Assembly: GCF_964340395.1 (NCBI RefSeq)
Contig: NC_135551.1
Span: 5,461,963 to 5,525,962, forward strand
Source of the DNA: Glandiceps talaboti
Taxonomy: Eukaryota; Hemichordata; Enteropneusta; Spengelidae
Reading direction: 5' to 3'
Length of the DNA: 64,000 nt
Part shown: one piece after another, positions 1 to 11,931 of the stretch
How positions within the stretch are numbered: the first letter of the stretch is position 1
How the letters are laid out: every line of letters begins with the position of its first letter
Notes under the pieces: model-generated
Seen by the model: only the letters and a program-made list of their open reading frames with translations
Databases searched by the model: none
Told to the model about the DNA's origin: nothing
Made by a program: the position numbers and the translations under genes

Positions 1-592
1 GGGTTTGCTATTAAAATACCAAATATTTTGTTACTCCAAGTCCTAATAAAATATGCAACTAGTCACAAACTGAGTGGTTGTAAAAGCTTAACATGTATGT
101 CAGAAGATCTGTGCCGATTACAAGGTCTAATTACGATCCCAATTTTTTGAAGAGCCGGCCGGGCCAACTACATTACAACATGTCACGCGCAAGGAGGGTG
201 CTACCATACGTCACGTGAACATAAACAAACCGGTGTGCGGGAATGTGAAGAAAATTGCAGGCCTTCGCTAGTTTTCTGTTAAATATTAAATGTATACACT
301 GGCAACTGTTTGCAATAATGACAACATAACACAGCAATAAAGATATACTGTGTGAAATTACGATTTAATACAAATTACTCAGCTTTTAAATACAACCCCA
401 TCTTGACATATTCTTGTCCTTTTCAGTAACTGTTGTGCTGACATTTACAAACATGAACATATACGTTAACGAAGTCATCAGCTCTACATACCTTTTGCTA
501 AGAACAAAATTCAACTTTCCTTTCTTGGCAGTGTAAATCATATACATATATGCATACGTAGTACATAGTCTTCAGTTGAATATATGACATAA

Positions 593-1245
593 TCATGGGT
601 AAGCAATTAATGTAACGACGTAGGTCCGGTTTGACAAGACATTGACACCCGATACCAAAACATCCAAAGTTGCGTTCAAGGAAACCGTTAGTTGCTTCAT
701 GATTAAACACTGTCCGTTTACACAGAGGTTATTTCCACGCAAATATATAGCCGTCACAAAATAATTGAATATTAGGTATCCTGTGCAACTCTGTAGGGTT
801 GCACTCGTGCTGTATATGCTGCTGTTCGAAGCATACGACATGCAGTCCGACATAAACTCACGAGCAAATTCAAATATGGCCGGTCAGTCTTATCACAGTA
901 TCGTGTAGTCTTCAGGAAACGTCCACAATAACAATAAGCAAACATCAGTAAGCGTCTAAAAAAATAAACCACACTTGGTAGATTTTTTTTAGTGTATGTT
1001 CGTTGAATTTAGCAGTCAGTATCGCCAAAGGAGTCATCACAATACAGATTTTGAGTGAAATTTTGTTGTGGATTTCTCTCATTGATCCACATAATACTGT
1101 GGTCTGATTGTTGCATGATGGGAAAATTTGGACCGGCCGATGAGGGCAGCATTCGAATGACAAACTCCAGACGAAATGAAATACCCTGCCAATTAAATGT
1201 AAAATTACTGAATTCATAGTCATGTGTTTCAGTGGATGTATTCAA
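593..1245 (-). other. possible exons of an unrecognised minus-strand gene
   Basis: Two open stretches on the minus strand (1245 to 1009 and about 877 to 593) have uneven, protein-like composition: several cysteines, N-x-S/T sites, and aromatic residues spread through them. Each could be an exon of a secreted or membrane protein. I could not join them by convincing splice sites and recognise no family. They may equally be chance ORFs or decayed transposon sequence. This is a weak call. Confidence 0.15.
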
Positions 1246-2840
1246 TCACAAATACGATTATTTTCCATCTGTCAGGCCAACTGTACAAGTATAAAGTTGA
1301 AGTCAGTGTCTTGTGATCATGTATCGTGTAACCCAAATATTCAAATTGCAACAACGTTACATGTATATACAAGTTGTATAAAAATTACCTACATTGTCTC
1401 CCCATGAAAAAAGTATCCATGGTAACATTTCTACACGGTTCAGTGAGGTGGGTCTATTTCTATTTTTGTACCCCAAATCAACATTGTCTAGCTTTGGGCC
1501 GGGTTCGTATGTGCAGTGATTGCTGCAGTTCCAAAATGCCTCTAGCTAGAGGTGCTGGAAGGTTCAGTGGATGAACAGGTACTTGTGGTAGCATATTAAT
1601 GAGTTCTATTTGATGAGTAGTTCGTTCCTGGTTTTTAAAAAATTATATTTACATCTCTCTGAACGTCTAAAATACACTTTTTTTCAGAAGTAATATTTGA
1701 AAAGATTAACATAAAAAAGGAGATGTCCGTTCAAACCAAGTCACCCTACACCATGTACCAAACACTAAAACACTAAGTTCATCATGTCGCCCTAGTACTA
1801 GTAGTACGGACATAGCACGGATCGTTAATGTGAGAATCAGATGTGTGGTTATATGACTCGTATGATGTGCGTCCTGTTTCGAGGTCAAAATGGTGCATGC
1901 TAATCCCGTTGAATGCAGAAGTGAGCAAAATGTAAGCTAAAAAATCAAATTTGTCAATAAAAAGTATCCATAGGGAAAGTACTGTCCTCTATTGAATATG
2001 GAGTTTCTGTGGTGTAGAAAATATCGTTTTTTCTCATATTTTGCATTGCTAGGAAACGTGTCCTCCCCGCTTGTGCTGTTAGTTACAAGTCGCTTACAGT
2101 GGTAATCTTGCAGGGGGTCAGTTCAGTGGCCATGGAAAGTACGAGTGCATGCACAGATTTCTTGGTGCACGACACCATCGCCGAGTTAGCATCTTATCCT
2201 TCCTTGAGAAAAGTATAAACGCCAGACTCTCAAAATTACGGCCAGACTTTTAATAAAACTGAAGGTGTTTTTGCCAATAAATGACAGCTTGATTTTAGAG
2301 GGACGAAAATAACTCTTTCGTTTTGGTTTTGGAAAAGAGATGAAGACGTATTTTAATTGATGAAAATGAAGTATATCTATGTGTTATTATGGTGAGAATG
2401 TTTATATTTTCTTGCTCTATTGTTGTACACTAACGTTTGACAATCTCTTTAGTCATATACATCCGAAGAGCTTACTTTTGTCCAACCCTATGTAGACAAT
2501 AGATGAACCATTGTACAACTATGCGCATAACTTTGCGCAGTGGATTTGTCAAGCATCTGGACAAACTCAGGTCAGGCACCAGCCCCCCCCCCCCCCCTAC
2601 ACACACACAAACAAACACACACACACTCACATACTTTTTTTAACTTATATTTCATGTTTTCTGTTTATTATTCATTTTGAGCTTTTGAGCTTTATAAAGG
2701 AAAAATGTCCACATCTTATGATCCCTTTAAAATAAATATATTCTATAAGCTCACACGGATATATTTTATTGAAAGCACCATTCCTCTAAAAAAAAAATTG
2801 TGCAGACATTTTTATTATTATGTACTATTAAAACCCCTTA
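1246..2840. other. no gene seen
   Basis: AT-rich sequence with only short chance ORFs. It holds a short C-run near 2583 followed by an (AC)n tract. Positions 1-592, before the possible exons, are also without a recognisable feature. Confidence 0.5.
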
Positions 2841-2843
2841 ACT

Positions 2844-2844
<1 letters not shown>

Positions 2845-2884
<40 letters not shown>
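2845..2884. repeat. (ATA)n microsatellite
   Basis: About 13 uninterrupted ATA/TAA triplets. Simple repeat with no coding meaning. Confidence 0.95.
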
Positions 2885-2886
<2 letters not shown>

Positions 2887-3178
2887 TAGAACGAAATGCA
2901 TAAGGAATGTGTGAGACAGTCCGATTAAATAGATATAATCCGACGTTATGAATAAAAATTCTTTTTCAAGGAATTCAAAGACGAGAGAAAATAGGTAAAC
3001 ACCTGATTATATTTGAATGTTATGGAATAGAACGACAACCGAGATTAACGATTATACGTAAAAAGTTCTAAAATTTGCACGCACCAAAATTAGACAGGAA
3101 ATGATGTGAATAATCTATTAATTCCAAGGGGTTCCAGAGTTCATGTTCAAAACGATACTACTTCATTGCAACGGTACC

Positions 3179-3232
3179 TGTATGTATGTATGTATGTATG
3201 TATGTATGTATGTATGTATGTATGTATGTATG

Positions 3233-3264
<32 letters not shown>
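3179..3264. repeat. (TATG)n microsatellite
   Basis: About 20 copies of a TATG tetramer with one TATATG interruption. The open frames across it (YVCM-type repeats) are artefacts of the repeat. Confidence 0.95.
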
Positions 3265-3566
3265 GAGAGTAGAATAGGATATAAATAACTTTATTATCCA
3301 CAGTGTATATATGGAAAATCGCTTTCAGTCACTCAGGTCAAAAAATAACATACAAAGAACATAGATAAGAACAAGACAGGCTAAACTTACGGAGACAGTG
3401 CTGATAAACAGCAAGTTAAAATGGGAATTGGATGATATAACAGCAATAAAGACGACATGAAAACAAAAGTTCCCCGGAATTTAAAATTGAAATTGCCGTG
3501 CTTTTAGTACGCGGAATCTGCGACCAGAGGGGAGTATTTCAAAATATTGATTAAGGGGATGTCTTT

Positions 3567-3568
<2 letters not shown>

Positions 3569-3618
<50 letters not shown>

Positions 3619-3740
3619 GCGTCTGTATGTATGTATGTATGTATGTATGTATGTATATATGTATGCATGTATGCATGTATGTATGTATGTATGTATGTAT
3701 GTATGTATGTATGTATGTATGTATGTATGTATGTATGTAT
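3569..3740. repeat. compound (CTGT)n-(TATG)n microsatellite
   Basis: A CTGT tetramer run of about 50 bp passes directly into a TATG run of more than 110 bp with a few ATGC variants. All long ORFs here, on both strands, are tetranucleotide translations. Confidence 0.95.
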
Positions 3741-3741
3741 A

Positions 3742-4804
3742 CTTGCCTGTAGCTGCCTGTCTGTCTGCAGTGAGGGAGAGGAGGAGGTAGGTACACATGC
3801 CTGCATGCCGGTCTGTGTGTGTGGGTTGACAAAAAGGCAGGCTGTTAGGCAGGTACTGGGGTAAGAGGGTGGGTCGGTAAGTATTATAGAGAACACATCA
3901 AGGGTATTTATATTTATGTGTGTAATATGTTATTATATCATTGGTATTCTCTGTAAAAGAAAGTGAGTAGAGAGATATCGACGTCGACGATGCATATGTC
4001 CAAATATAATAAAACCTCAATGGTGTAAACTTAATAGAAATGCAATCATTCGATCTCACGTTCTCTGCATTAGTTAATTATTATAAATATTAAGGCTACA
4101 TTGATAAATTCATGACCGTGGAGTTCACAATTCTTTACCACGGCAGTCAAATCAGGAAACTGTTTGGTTTATATCGCTGTGTAATTTGTCATTCCGGAGG
4201 TGTAAACCAACAACCAACAACCAATATGACTTTAGCTGCAGTAACTATTCAAGAGGTACTTACATGTCTCTGTAATATTCACAACATTATTCCAGGAAAT
4301 TTTGGCCGGACTGTAAAACACAACATTATGACGAGAAGGAAGGTTGAATACTATGACTAAACAACCAAGGGTTGCACAAAGAGTTGAGACACTGACAACT
4401 TTTAAAAGGTGAATCATTGCACTGCGATGGATTAATATGAAATGGTACACTCGAAAGTACAATGTAAACATTATACGTGTTGCAAAAAAAACATTAAATG
4501 ACACAATTGTTTACTTGCTAGTACTATACAGGTTGCCCTTACATACTAGTAGCTCGTCAATGTATCAGTGAGAATACCTCTCTTCAAAATGAAAATCAAA
4601 TTATATAACCGCCTAATTGTCTCTAGTTGACTTATTTTTTGAGGTTACCAATGGTGCTTATACACTTCCTCATAAACTATTTATGCAATCATTGACTCAA
4701 TGTTTCTGAGTGTCATGTATAATCTGTCATTAATATTTATATTCAGAATGTACACCGATATGCAATTGCTCGACATGAAGCGAGGAAATTGTTTAAATTG
4801 TACA
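3742..4804. other. no gene seen
   Basis: AT-rich intergenic sequence. No splice-flanked coding stretch, RNA gene or clear mobile element was recognised. Confidence 0.5.
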
Positions 4805-4923
4805 TTGAGAATTGACCTCAAGAACTTATCACATAGAGAATTGACCTCAAGAACTTATCACATGGAGAATTGACCTCAAGAACTTATCACATGGTGAATT
4901 GACCTCAAGAACTTATCACATGG
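4805..4923. repeat. 30-bp minisatellite, four copies
   Basis: Four near-identical 30-bp units, each with the core GAATTGACCTCAAGAACTTA. The unit includes TGACCT, the complement of the nuclear-receptor half-site AGGTCA. Differences are confined to the unit junctions (catag, catgg). Confidence 0.9.
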
Positions 4924-6270
4924 TGCGTCATTCATGTAGCAAATAGACTGTCGGAAAAAAATTAAAATTAAAACTTTAAAATACAAAAATCGTAATTACA
5001 TACCAAAAATGATAATCAGTATAAAAAGTGTATTAACCATTATACAAGAGCTTTATCAATAGTCTGTGCCAGAATTCAATTGAGCCAATAGCTTCTGATA
5101 TAATGACGCCATCACGAACATTTATACCAATTATGTTTATATAATTAAATATTAAACAGATTGTCTCTAGAAATAACGTTTTCCAGATATAGTTTTACTT
5201 CAGTTATTTTTCCTCGCTCTCTCCCTCTCTACATATAACGAAACACAACACGGCATACCAATTCGCGATCGGTCTGAGGATAGTGTCGCCATTATGACGT
5301 CATTGTAACTATGGAGATGTATCAGTATGGTCGGAAAATTGTGAAATCAACTGACAGCGAGATAGACTTATCGTTTACAGTTGACTAGGCATTAAAAACT
5401 GAACACAAGCTGATCATGATTACCTAGTTATATCGGACCATCTTTTACATTCAGTGCATAGGTTCCATGTAATGACAGAAACATAAACTGTTGGGTTTTT
5501 TTTATTTTGAAACCTAATTTTATCTTTATTAGTTTTTGATTTTTGATTTCATTTTTTTTTGGCCTAGGTCCATCCTTAACGTCATTGGTAATCAATTTTT
5601 TATTTGATATATTATTCTAAACGCTGATGGCGCACAACATGTTGTAACCTTTAGTTGCTTAGCAGTGCCTTTTCTATACATTGAATTCATTTGGTATATT
5701 GTATACGTGATATCTGAAAAGAATCGTGTTTTATAGTAGGTACACAAACAGCAAGATACAGTATGCTTAACTATTTTTTTAAGTTACATAGTGAAGAGGA
5801 GTAAATACTTTAACCCTTGTAATTTAACCACAGATATTTACACTTGTGATAATCAAAATATCTTTAATAGGGTAACAAAAATGTGAAACCCTTCTTTCCA
5901 TTGATCCCCTCGAAGATCAAAGCTATCAAAGAAGACTAATACTGATAAGATAAATTCAATGACACATATATAATTATAGATACGAAGACAAGGAAAATGA
6001 TAATAAACAATCCGTGACATCAAGTGGCCAATTCAAGTGATATTCCGATTTGATTTCTCGCATTCAAAAATCAATTTGTCGAAGACGACATTCACTCATT
6101 AATTAAAGATACACCATATTTTTCAAATATTAGTAACAAATATTTAAACTCAAAATCGCTAACTTTAAAAATCGAAGCCCTTAGAGATACACAAACTAGC
6201 CATCCAATATTTCATTTAAAATCACAATTTTGTTAGTATGATTCGTGCAAACCTAATGTGATTTCATGTC
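4924..6270. other. no gene seen; upstream flank of the Ig-receptor duplication
   Basis: AT-rich DNA with poly-T tracts and no coding signal. Homology to the second receptor unit begins near 6280, so this is the unique flank upstream of the duplication. Confidence 0.5.
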
Positions 6271-6940
6271 ATACTCTGTCAGATCTTTGAATCATGTTTT
6301 TCTTACCACTTGTTATTTTCAATCGGGATATTTTAAAACATTTTGGCGAATGTTGCCAACAGGATTCTTTATATCTATAAAATAGTAATGACTGTAAGAG
6401 TATGTGACTCCAAAGTTTCTCTCTCATTCTGTCTGCTCCCCTACCCCCTGTGCCTTTTCAAAATGCCGTCTTTTGTGATGATAACACACTACCTTAAATA
6501 TGCTTGAAACACAGTCTAGCCTGCTCTGTAAAACAACACGAGGCATACTATTCCATATGAAATTTGAACCAATAAAGTATATATGCACGGAAGTTCAACA
6601 CACTTGTGACGTGTATTATAAAAAGAAAGCGTATATCCTGTCATTCTTGTTAATGTTCAGTAAAAGTGTTGTATTCCGTCATTTATTTAATAGTTTGATT
6701 TCATGATCAGCACACCCTTTGTCTCGGAGTCCCTTGGGATCTTATTGAGAGTAAAGAGCGATGCTACAACAGATACTGCTATAGTGCACATCCGATTGAT
6801 CATCATTCAAGTGAGATTTCCCGATGGGCGGCAAGGGTGACGATGCTGTTAAACATTTCGATTCAAGTCAACTGGTCACTTGTATTGTGTGTGACAGACT
6901 GTAATAGTAGATCGCAGAAGTAACAAATTTGAAAAAAACA

Positions 6941-8971
6941 ATGCTTTTCTCGAATGGTGTCCTTGTAATCCTGCTGTCCATATATGAGAGTGCAGTTGCA
7001 CGGAGACCATATATTCGGGACGGTCCTGAAGATGTTACCTTAAACTTACAACAGGGGAGTATTGGAAGTGTAAACCTACGATGTAGAATCAACTACCAAC
7101 ATTCTTACTACAAGGTATCATGGAAGAAGAACAATGTTGTGATCAGTACTAATGGTGGTATAAATAAATATACTCGAGAATACACGGATGAAAGGTATGC
7201 AATATTACATAGCCAAAATGACGCTAAGTATGACCTGAAGATAGATCCAGTCAGTAAGACCACAGCTCACAATGACCAGGGTGAATACCAGTGTGTATTG
7301 ATATACAAAGCCAATAATTACATTGTTTCAAGTTCAAGGAAAGTAACTGTAACAATTAACATTGCTCCATACCTAGAGTATGTTACTTGCCGCATGCGTG
7401 ATTCTGATTTCACACCCGTGTATTGGAACCAAGCCGTAGTAGTATTAGCAGAAGAAGAGACCATAAAATTGGGCTGCCGCGTTGATGCCAATGCATATCC
7501 ACAAATCGATGTCATATTACGTAAAGGCGATACTTTCCCACTTGAAACTACAACGTCACACTCCATCATCTATTCATATTCGAAACCATTCGGACTAAAC
7601 ATGGTCGATGAGTCATTTTTATGGTCTCCCTCGATAGAAGATCGGGATACCTCTTTTACATGTGAAGCTGCACATCCAACGTTTACATCAACCAAACAAT
7701 GTACAATTGGACCATTTGAAGTCCAGTATAAACCAAAGGTAACAATTGCAACAAGAGATAATAAAACTGATATTACATCACGGTCTGATGGTATACAACT
7801 TCGTTGTCAGGTTCAAGCGAATCCACTTGCTTACAACAGATATGTATGGAAAATTAATGGACATGAAATTCGAGGCAGTGAAAAATTCTTTTTCTACGAA
7901 AATCCAACTGACATATACATTAATAATTTTGACATAACTGACAATGGACGTTATTACTTTACTTGCGATGCCTGGAATAGACTTGGGAATGGTTCTGGAT
8001 CAATTTATATAACAATATGGATATTAGACACCACAACTGCCATGATAACATCAACAACCATTGACCGAAAGCAGAAAACAACGATTCTTACTGTGTTCAA
8101 GACGATCACTGATAAGGCAATATTATCTACGACATCCTCAACATCGGTACCTAGTACAACAAATTTGGCTACATTAAATGCGACTGCCACTAATCGTGAA
8201 CAACTCTACACTTCACAAATACACCGAACATACTCGATGAGCAAAGCTGTTCAATCAACATCGAATGTAGAGCAGATTATAACAGTCATAACTGTAAGGC
8301 ATCGAAATACAGAAAATAACAGTAATTATAACACCCCTATCCTTGCAGTAGCGTTAGTTTGTTGTGTACTACTATTTCTGATTTTACTGGTGATGGTTGC
8401 TTGCTTTATAAAAGCAGGACGACGACAGAAACAAAACAGTCCACAACGGGAAATCGAGTCTGAACATAATCTAACAGATTTAAGTATGTCAATGTTGAAT
8501 AATGATGACGGTCATAGATTTGAAAAGCAACCTTCAGATACAGAGATGAACGCAGTGAAAACAAAGTCAAAAGGTGAAGTTGTTACTGAATTTCAATCAC
8601 ATGAAGAAGACATCGAGAGTCTGTATGTAAAATCAGTAAAACACAAATCCAAAAAAACACTGCCTAATAAAGCTATCTCGAGTTCCACTAAGATCACAAC
8701 AGAAAATGTAGATGAATTCGGTGCAAGAAAGTTGGAAACGGCAGCAGACATCAATCATTCGAATAACTGGATGCATGCAAATGTTAATACTCAGAACAAA
8801 ACGTCGTCCTCGAATGATCAAGGATTCAGAATAAAAAATGACGTACAAGGAGGAGAGGATGACGACGCAATAAACTTGTCACCACCACATGTAAAACCTA
8901 TATACGAAAATCTGGATATAATCAGGCACGTGCCAGAAGAAGAGAGTATATTTGGAAGATATACAGAATGA
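6941..8971 (+). CDS. three-Ig-domain type I membrane receptor, tail-truncated paralogue
   Basis: Single-exon ORF of 676 codons from the ATG at 6941. A hydrophobic signal peptide (about residues 1-20, ending near AVARR) is followed by a V-like Ig domain with Cys, WKK and DQGEYQC landmarks (about 25-140). Two further Ig-like domains follow: about 145-260, and about 262-365 with DNGRYYFTC. Then come a Thr/Ser-rich stem (about 366-462), one TM helix (about 465-490) and a cytoplasmic tail. The tail keeps an IYENL tyrosine motif. It stops at GRYTE, where the downstream paralogue reads on for about 50 residues with three more tyrosine motifs. The role is inferred: a cell-surface recognition receptor. 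The ligand is unknown. Alternatives are an adhesion molecule or a decoy. No introns interrupt the Ig domains, which is unusual for this superfamily. Confidence 0.85.
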   Translation: MLFSNGVLVILLSIYESAVARRPYIRDGPEDVTLNLQQGSIGSVNLRCRINYQHSYYKVSWKKNNVVISTNGGINKYTREYTDERYAILHSQNDAKYDLKIDPVSKTTAHNDQGEYQCVLIYKANNYIVSSSRKVTVTINIAPYLEYVTCRMRDSDFTPVYWNQAVVVLAEEETIKLGCRVDANAYPQIDVILRKGDTFPLETTTSHSIIYSYSKPFGLNMVDESFLWSPSIEDRDTSFTCEAAHPTFTSTKQCTIGPFEVQYKPKVTIATRDNKTDITSRSDGIQLRCQVQANPLAYNRYVWKINGHEIRGSEKFFFYENPTDIYINNFDITDNGRYYFTCDAWNRLGNGSGSIYITIWILDTTTAMITSTTIDRKQKTTILTVFKTITDKAILSTTSSTSVPSTTNLATLNATATNREQLYTSQIHRTYSMSKAVQSTSNVEQIITVITVRHRNTENNSNYNTPILAVALVCCVLLFLILLVMVACFIKAGRRQKQNSPQREIESEHNLTDLSMSMLNNDDGHRFEKQPSDTEMNAVKTKSKGEVVTEFQSHEEDIESLYVKSVKHKSKKTLPNKAISSSTKITTENVDEFGARKLETAADINHSNNWMHANVNTQNKTSSSNDQGFRIKNDVQGGEDDDAINLSPPHVKPIYENLDIIRHVPEEESIFGRYTE

Positions 8972-9138
8972 AACTATGAGAGAATAAAAACTGTTCCTAA
9001 AGGAGAAAATCCACAATCAATGTTGAAGGTTTGACCTACGCCGCATTAGACTTCACTGGGCAACGACCACAGAGACAGGAATCAAAGAAACCATCATTGA
9101 CAGAGTCTGAGACTGCGGATACTGAGTTAAGATTGTAA
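8972..9138 (+). pseudogene. relic of the lost ITIM tail of the upstream receptor
   Basis: The sequence after the stop codon still aligns to codons 682-733 of the downstream paralogue. The stop is TGA where the paralogue has TCA (Ser), a one-base difference. Further on, a 4-base gap changes the frame. The codons matching LTYAEL are still recognisable as TYAAL. The tyrosine of the last motif (VYAEL in the paralogue) is now GAT (Asp). The decay after the stop indicates that the tail is no longer selected. Confidence 0.8.
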
Positions 9139-9187
9139 GACTCTGATTATTCTCCTTATTATATACATAGACCTTTATATTCCCAGG

Positions 9188-9253
9188 GTGTGACGTCAAA
9201 GTATAGTAATATGAAATCCATACATTTCATATTACTATACTTTGACGTCACAC
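9188..9253. repeat. perfect 30-bp-arm hairpin with CRE sites
   Basis: Arms at 9188-9217 and 9224-9253 are exact reverse complements with a 6-base loop (CCATAC). Each arm carries TGACGTCA, the CREB/ATF site. The sequence could be a small foldback element, a transcript hairpin or a paired regulatory site. Confidence 0.9.
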
Positions 9254-10036
9254 TGTAGTAATATGGTCGGAACTACTTTGAATTATTTGTAAACATCATG
9301 ATCCGGTACAGTTACGATGTTCTCATTGTTTGAAAATATGGTTTCTTTATATTCATGGATTGCCGAACATCGACCACCATCATTAGTGTAAACAGTGAAC
9401 AACTACACCTCTTTTGGACACATCTATCGCCTTTCGTACAGCCACTGACGTACGTAGATATGCTAACATGATCAACATCGTAAAAACTTCCAGTTGTGAA
9501 GGTTTCGCAACGCAGTGAAATCGTTGTCCGTTAAATTCAACTATTGATAGAATTTGTGAACGACTCTTGACAGTGTTTTTGAAAATTTCACAATGTTTTC
9601 GACATTTTAATTTGCCAGTGTTGATGTGTTTGTATGACTCTGAGCCGAGTTCTATGCATAAGCTTAATGATAACCGGTGTAGGCAGCCGTTCGTTAGTCA
9701 GTCTCTCGATATGTCTCATTTTTTTCTGATGAAAGTGTCTGTATTTTGTCAAAGAATTTAATCACTGCTCTTGACAATCATCCCATCGTTGGCAAAGTGT
9801 TCCCTACCTGAAAGTCTGTGGTGTAATTTTACTGATCTCGACATATACGTTAGTAGTAGTAGTGACGGCAGCTGTCGCCATTGAACACCAAATGAACATA
9901 ACAGCTGAGCACTGTAGAACCACCACTTCATAGAATTAATGCAATTCAGCGTAAGTTTGAGAATATTTTAGTTTAAAATTGTCATCATAATAGAAAAGAA
10001 TAGTGGGTCTATGTATGCAATAAATAAATAAATATC

Positions 10037-10108
10037 ATGATTCCCCTAGGTCTGTATCCCTCCTCGACTGTCGGCTCGAAGGGATACGGCCGACATGAGG
10101 GGAATCAT
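10037..10108. repeat. nested inverted repeat
   Basis: Outer arms ATGATTCCCCT and AGGGGAATCAT enclose inner arms GTATCCCT and AGGGATAC. A GTCGGC/GGCCGAC pair lies in the same region. It could fold as DNA or RNA. Function unknown. Confidence 0.7.
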
Positions 10109-11237
10109 TCGTCCTCGATGACGTAGCACTCATTCGTGATACAGGGAGATTGTATATAAAAATAACATGTGCTGTTATTCTTTATTCTAACCTCAATACC
10201 AAATGAGTTATTTCATGAGTTTCGAAGATTATTCGGAATATTATTCTCAATTTGTATATATGACTTGATTTAGAAACAAATCCGTAGCAGAAATTAGTCT
10301 CCACTGTATCACCATATATACATGCTAAAGTAACCAAGTCCATGATATTGAATACCAGACGAACTATTAATTGAGTAAATGTAATTAACCTAAGAGTTTC
10401 TGTCATGGAATTAGAAACATACGTTGACATATATCGATGTTGATAATGTTGTAGATATAATATTGGCGAATCGATTATTCCAGTTATAATGTGAACACTT
10501 TGCACTGACTAAGTTACTTTTCCCCTCAATAATGACATCACTATGACTGACCATTATCTTTGACTGCAGTACTTTGTATTTTCCGCTGAAACCGACAAAA
10601 TTATATGTCAGTCTTGTATCGCATTACAGAAAATAGAGGCTCGATAATGCATTTCCGTGAAGTAAGCTTAAAATCCCATCGATGACAGAACAAGAATATA
10701 TCTTTGATATTAAGTGTATAAAATAATTAATATCATACAATATCATGTAATGATATATACAAGAAAAAGTAATGCATCACTTTGTCACTTTAGCGGCAAA
10801 GAGACACTGCTTGGTAGCTTAGTGTCATAACTTTTACATAACTGTCTTAAGTACCGAGATTTTTACCATTTATGTCATTGTTATAGACTTCATCGCGGTT
10901 GATTGTATCTCTTCAACAATTCATAGTGAAAGTGTATAATGCTACAAAAGTTTGATAAGCATTCTTTATTTAAGGACATTTTGTCATTTGTAGATGACCA
11001 TTTAACAAATGTTACTGCCTGATATTTCACTGATTTACTACATATTTTGAAAACATTGTAAATCGTTGTGATAAAATGCTGCATTGATGTTTTTGCTATA
11101 ATCGATTGCTAGAATCACGATGACTTCCATTTCATAAAGTAACAATTACTAATTTACTTCTATGAACTATGACATCAGATTATTATTGGGTATTGAAAGT
11201 TTACCTTATTCGTTGTTGTAATAGGATACAGAAACTG

Positions 11238-11245
11238 TATAAAAG
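11238..11245 (+). promoter_or_regulatory. candidate TATA box upstream of the second receptor
   Basis: TATAAAAG inside a segment conserved between the 3' ends of both duplication units (also at 15323). It lies about 690 bp upstream of the receptor ATG at 11932, so use as its promoter would need a long 5' leader or a spliced leader exon. Position only; not proven. Confidence 0.3.
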
Positions 11246-11931
11246 TGCCGAGTCTAGACGAAATCTAGACGTTTGAGAGATCTCTGAATCATGTATTTCT
11301 TATCACTTGTTATTGTCAATAGGGATGCTTAAAAACATGTTGACGAATGTTGTCAACAGGATTCTTTATATCTATAAAAAAAATAGCTTAAATTAACATG
11401 TAAGGGTATGTGAATCTTCAAAGTTTCGCTCTCCTGTCTCATACCCCTGCGTCTTTCCAAAGCCTTTCTAACGTTAACACACTACCTTACATATGTTGGA
11501 AATACAGTCTAGCCTGCTCTATATAAGGCAACGCAAGGCATGCTATTCCATGCGATATTTGAACCATGAAAGTATATATACACGGAAGTTCCACAAACTT
11601 GTATTATAAAAAGAAAGTGTATATCCTGTCATTATGGTTAATGTTCAACAGAGTTGTCGTTCGTCATTTATTCATTAGTTTGATTTCATGATCAACACAT
11701 GCTTTGTCTCGGAGTCCCTTGGAGCTTACCGAGAATACAGAAAGACGCTACAACAGATACTGACATAGTTAACATTCAATTGATCACCATTGACGAGAGA
11801 GATTTCCCGATCGACGCCAACGGTGAAGATGCTGTTGTCAAATATTTGGACTCGAGTAAACTGAACTTTTGTATTCTCTATGAGAGACTGTTGAAGAGGA
11901 CCATAGGCGAAAACATTTTTAAAAGAGAATA

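Larger units (their letters stand above)
9155..10163. other. about 1 kb present only in unit 1
   Basis: In unit 2 the two flanks of this stretch are adjacent (around 14148-14155), so this is an insertion in unit 1 or a deletion in unit 2. It contains the long CRE hairpin and a second nested inverted repeat near its right end. No coding sequence was recognised, and I found no clear target-site duplication. Confidence 0.6.

Noticed and set aside
3481-3896. Long Thr/Tyr/His- or Val/Cys-rich ORFs on both strands
   Set aside because: They are translations of tetranucleotide microsatellites; every frame is open because of the repeat.
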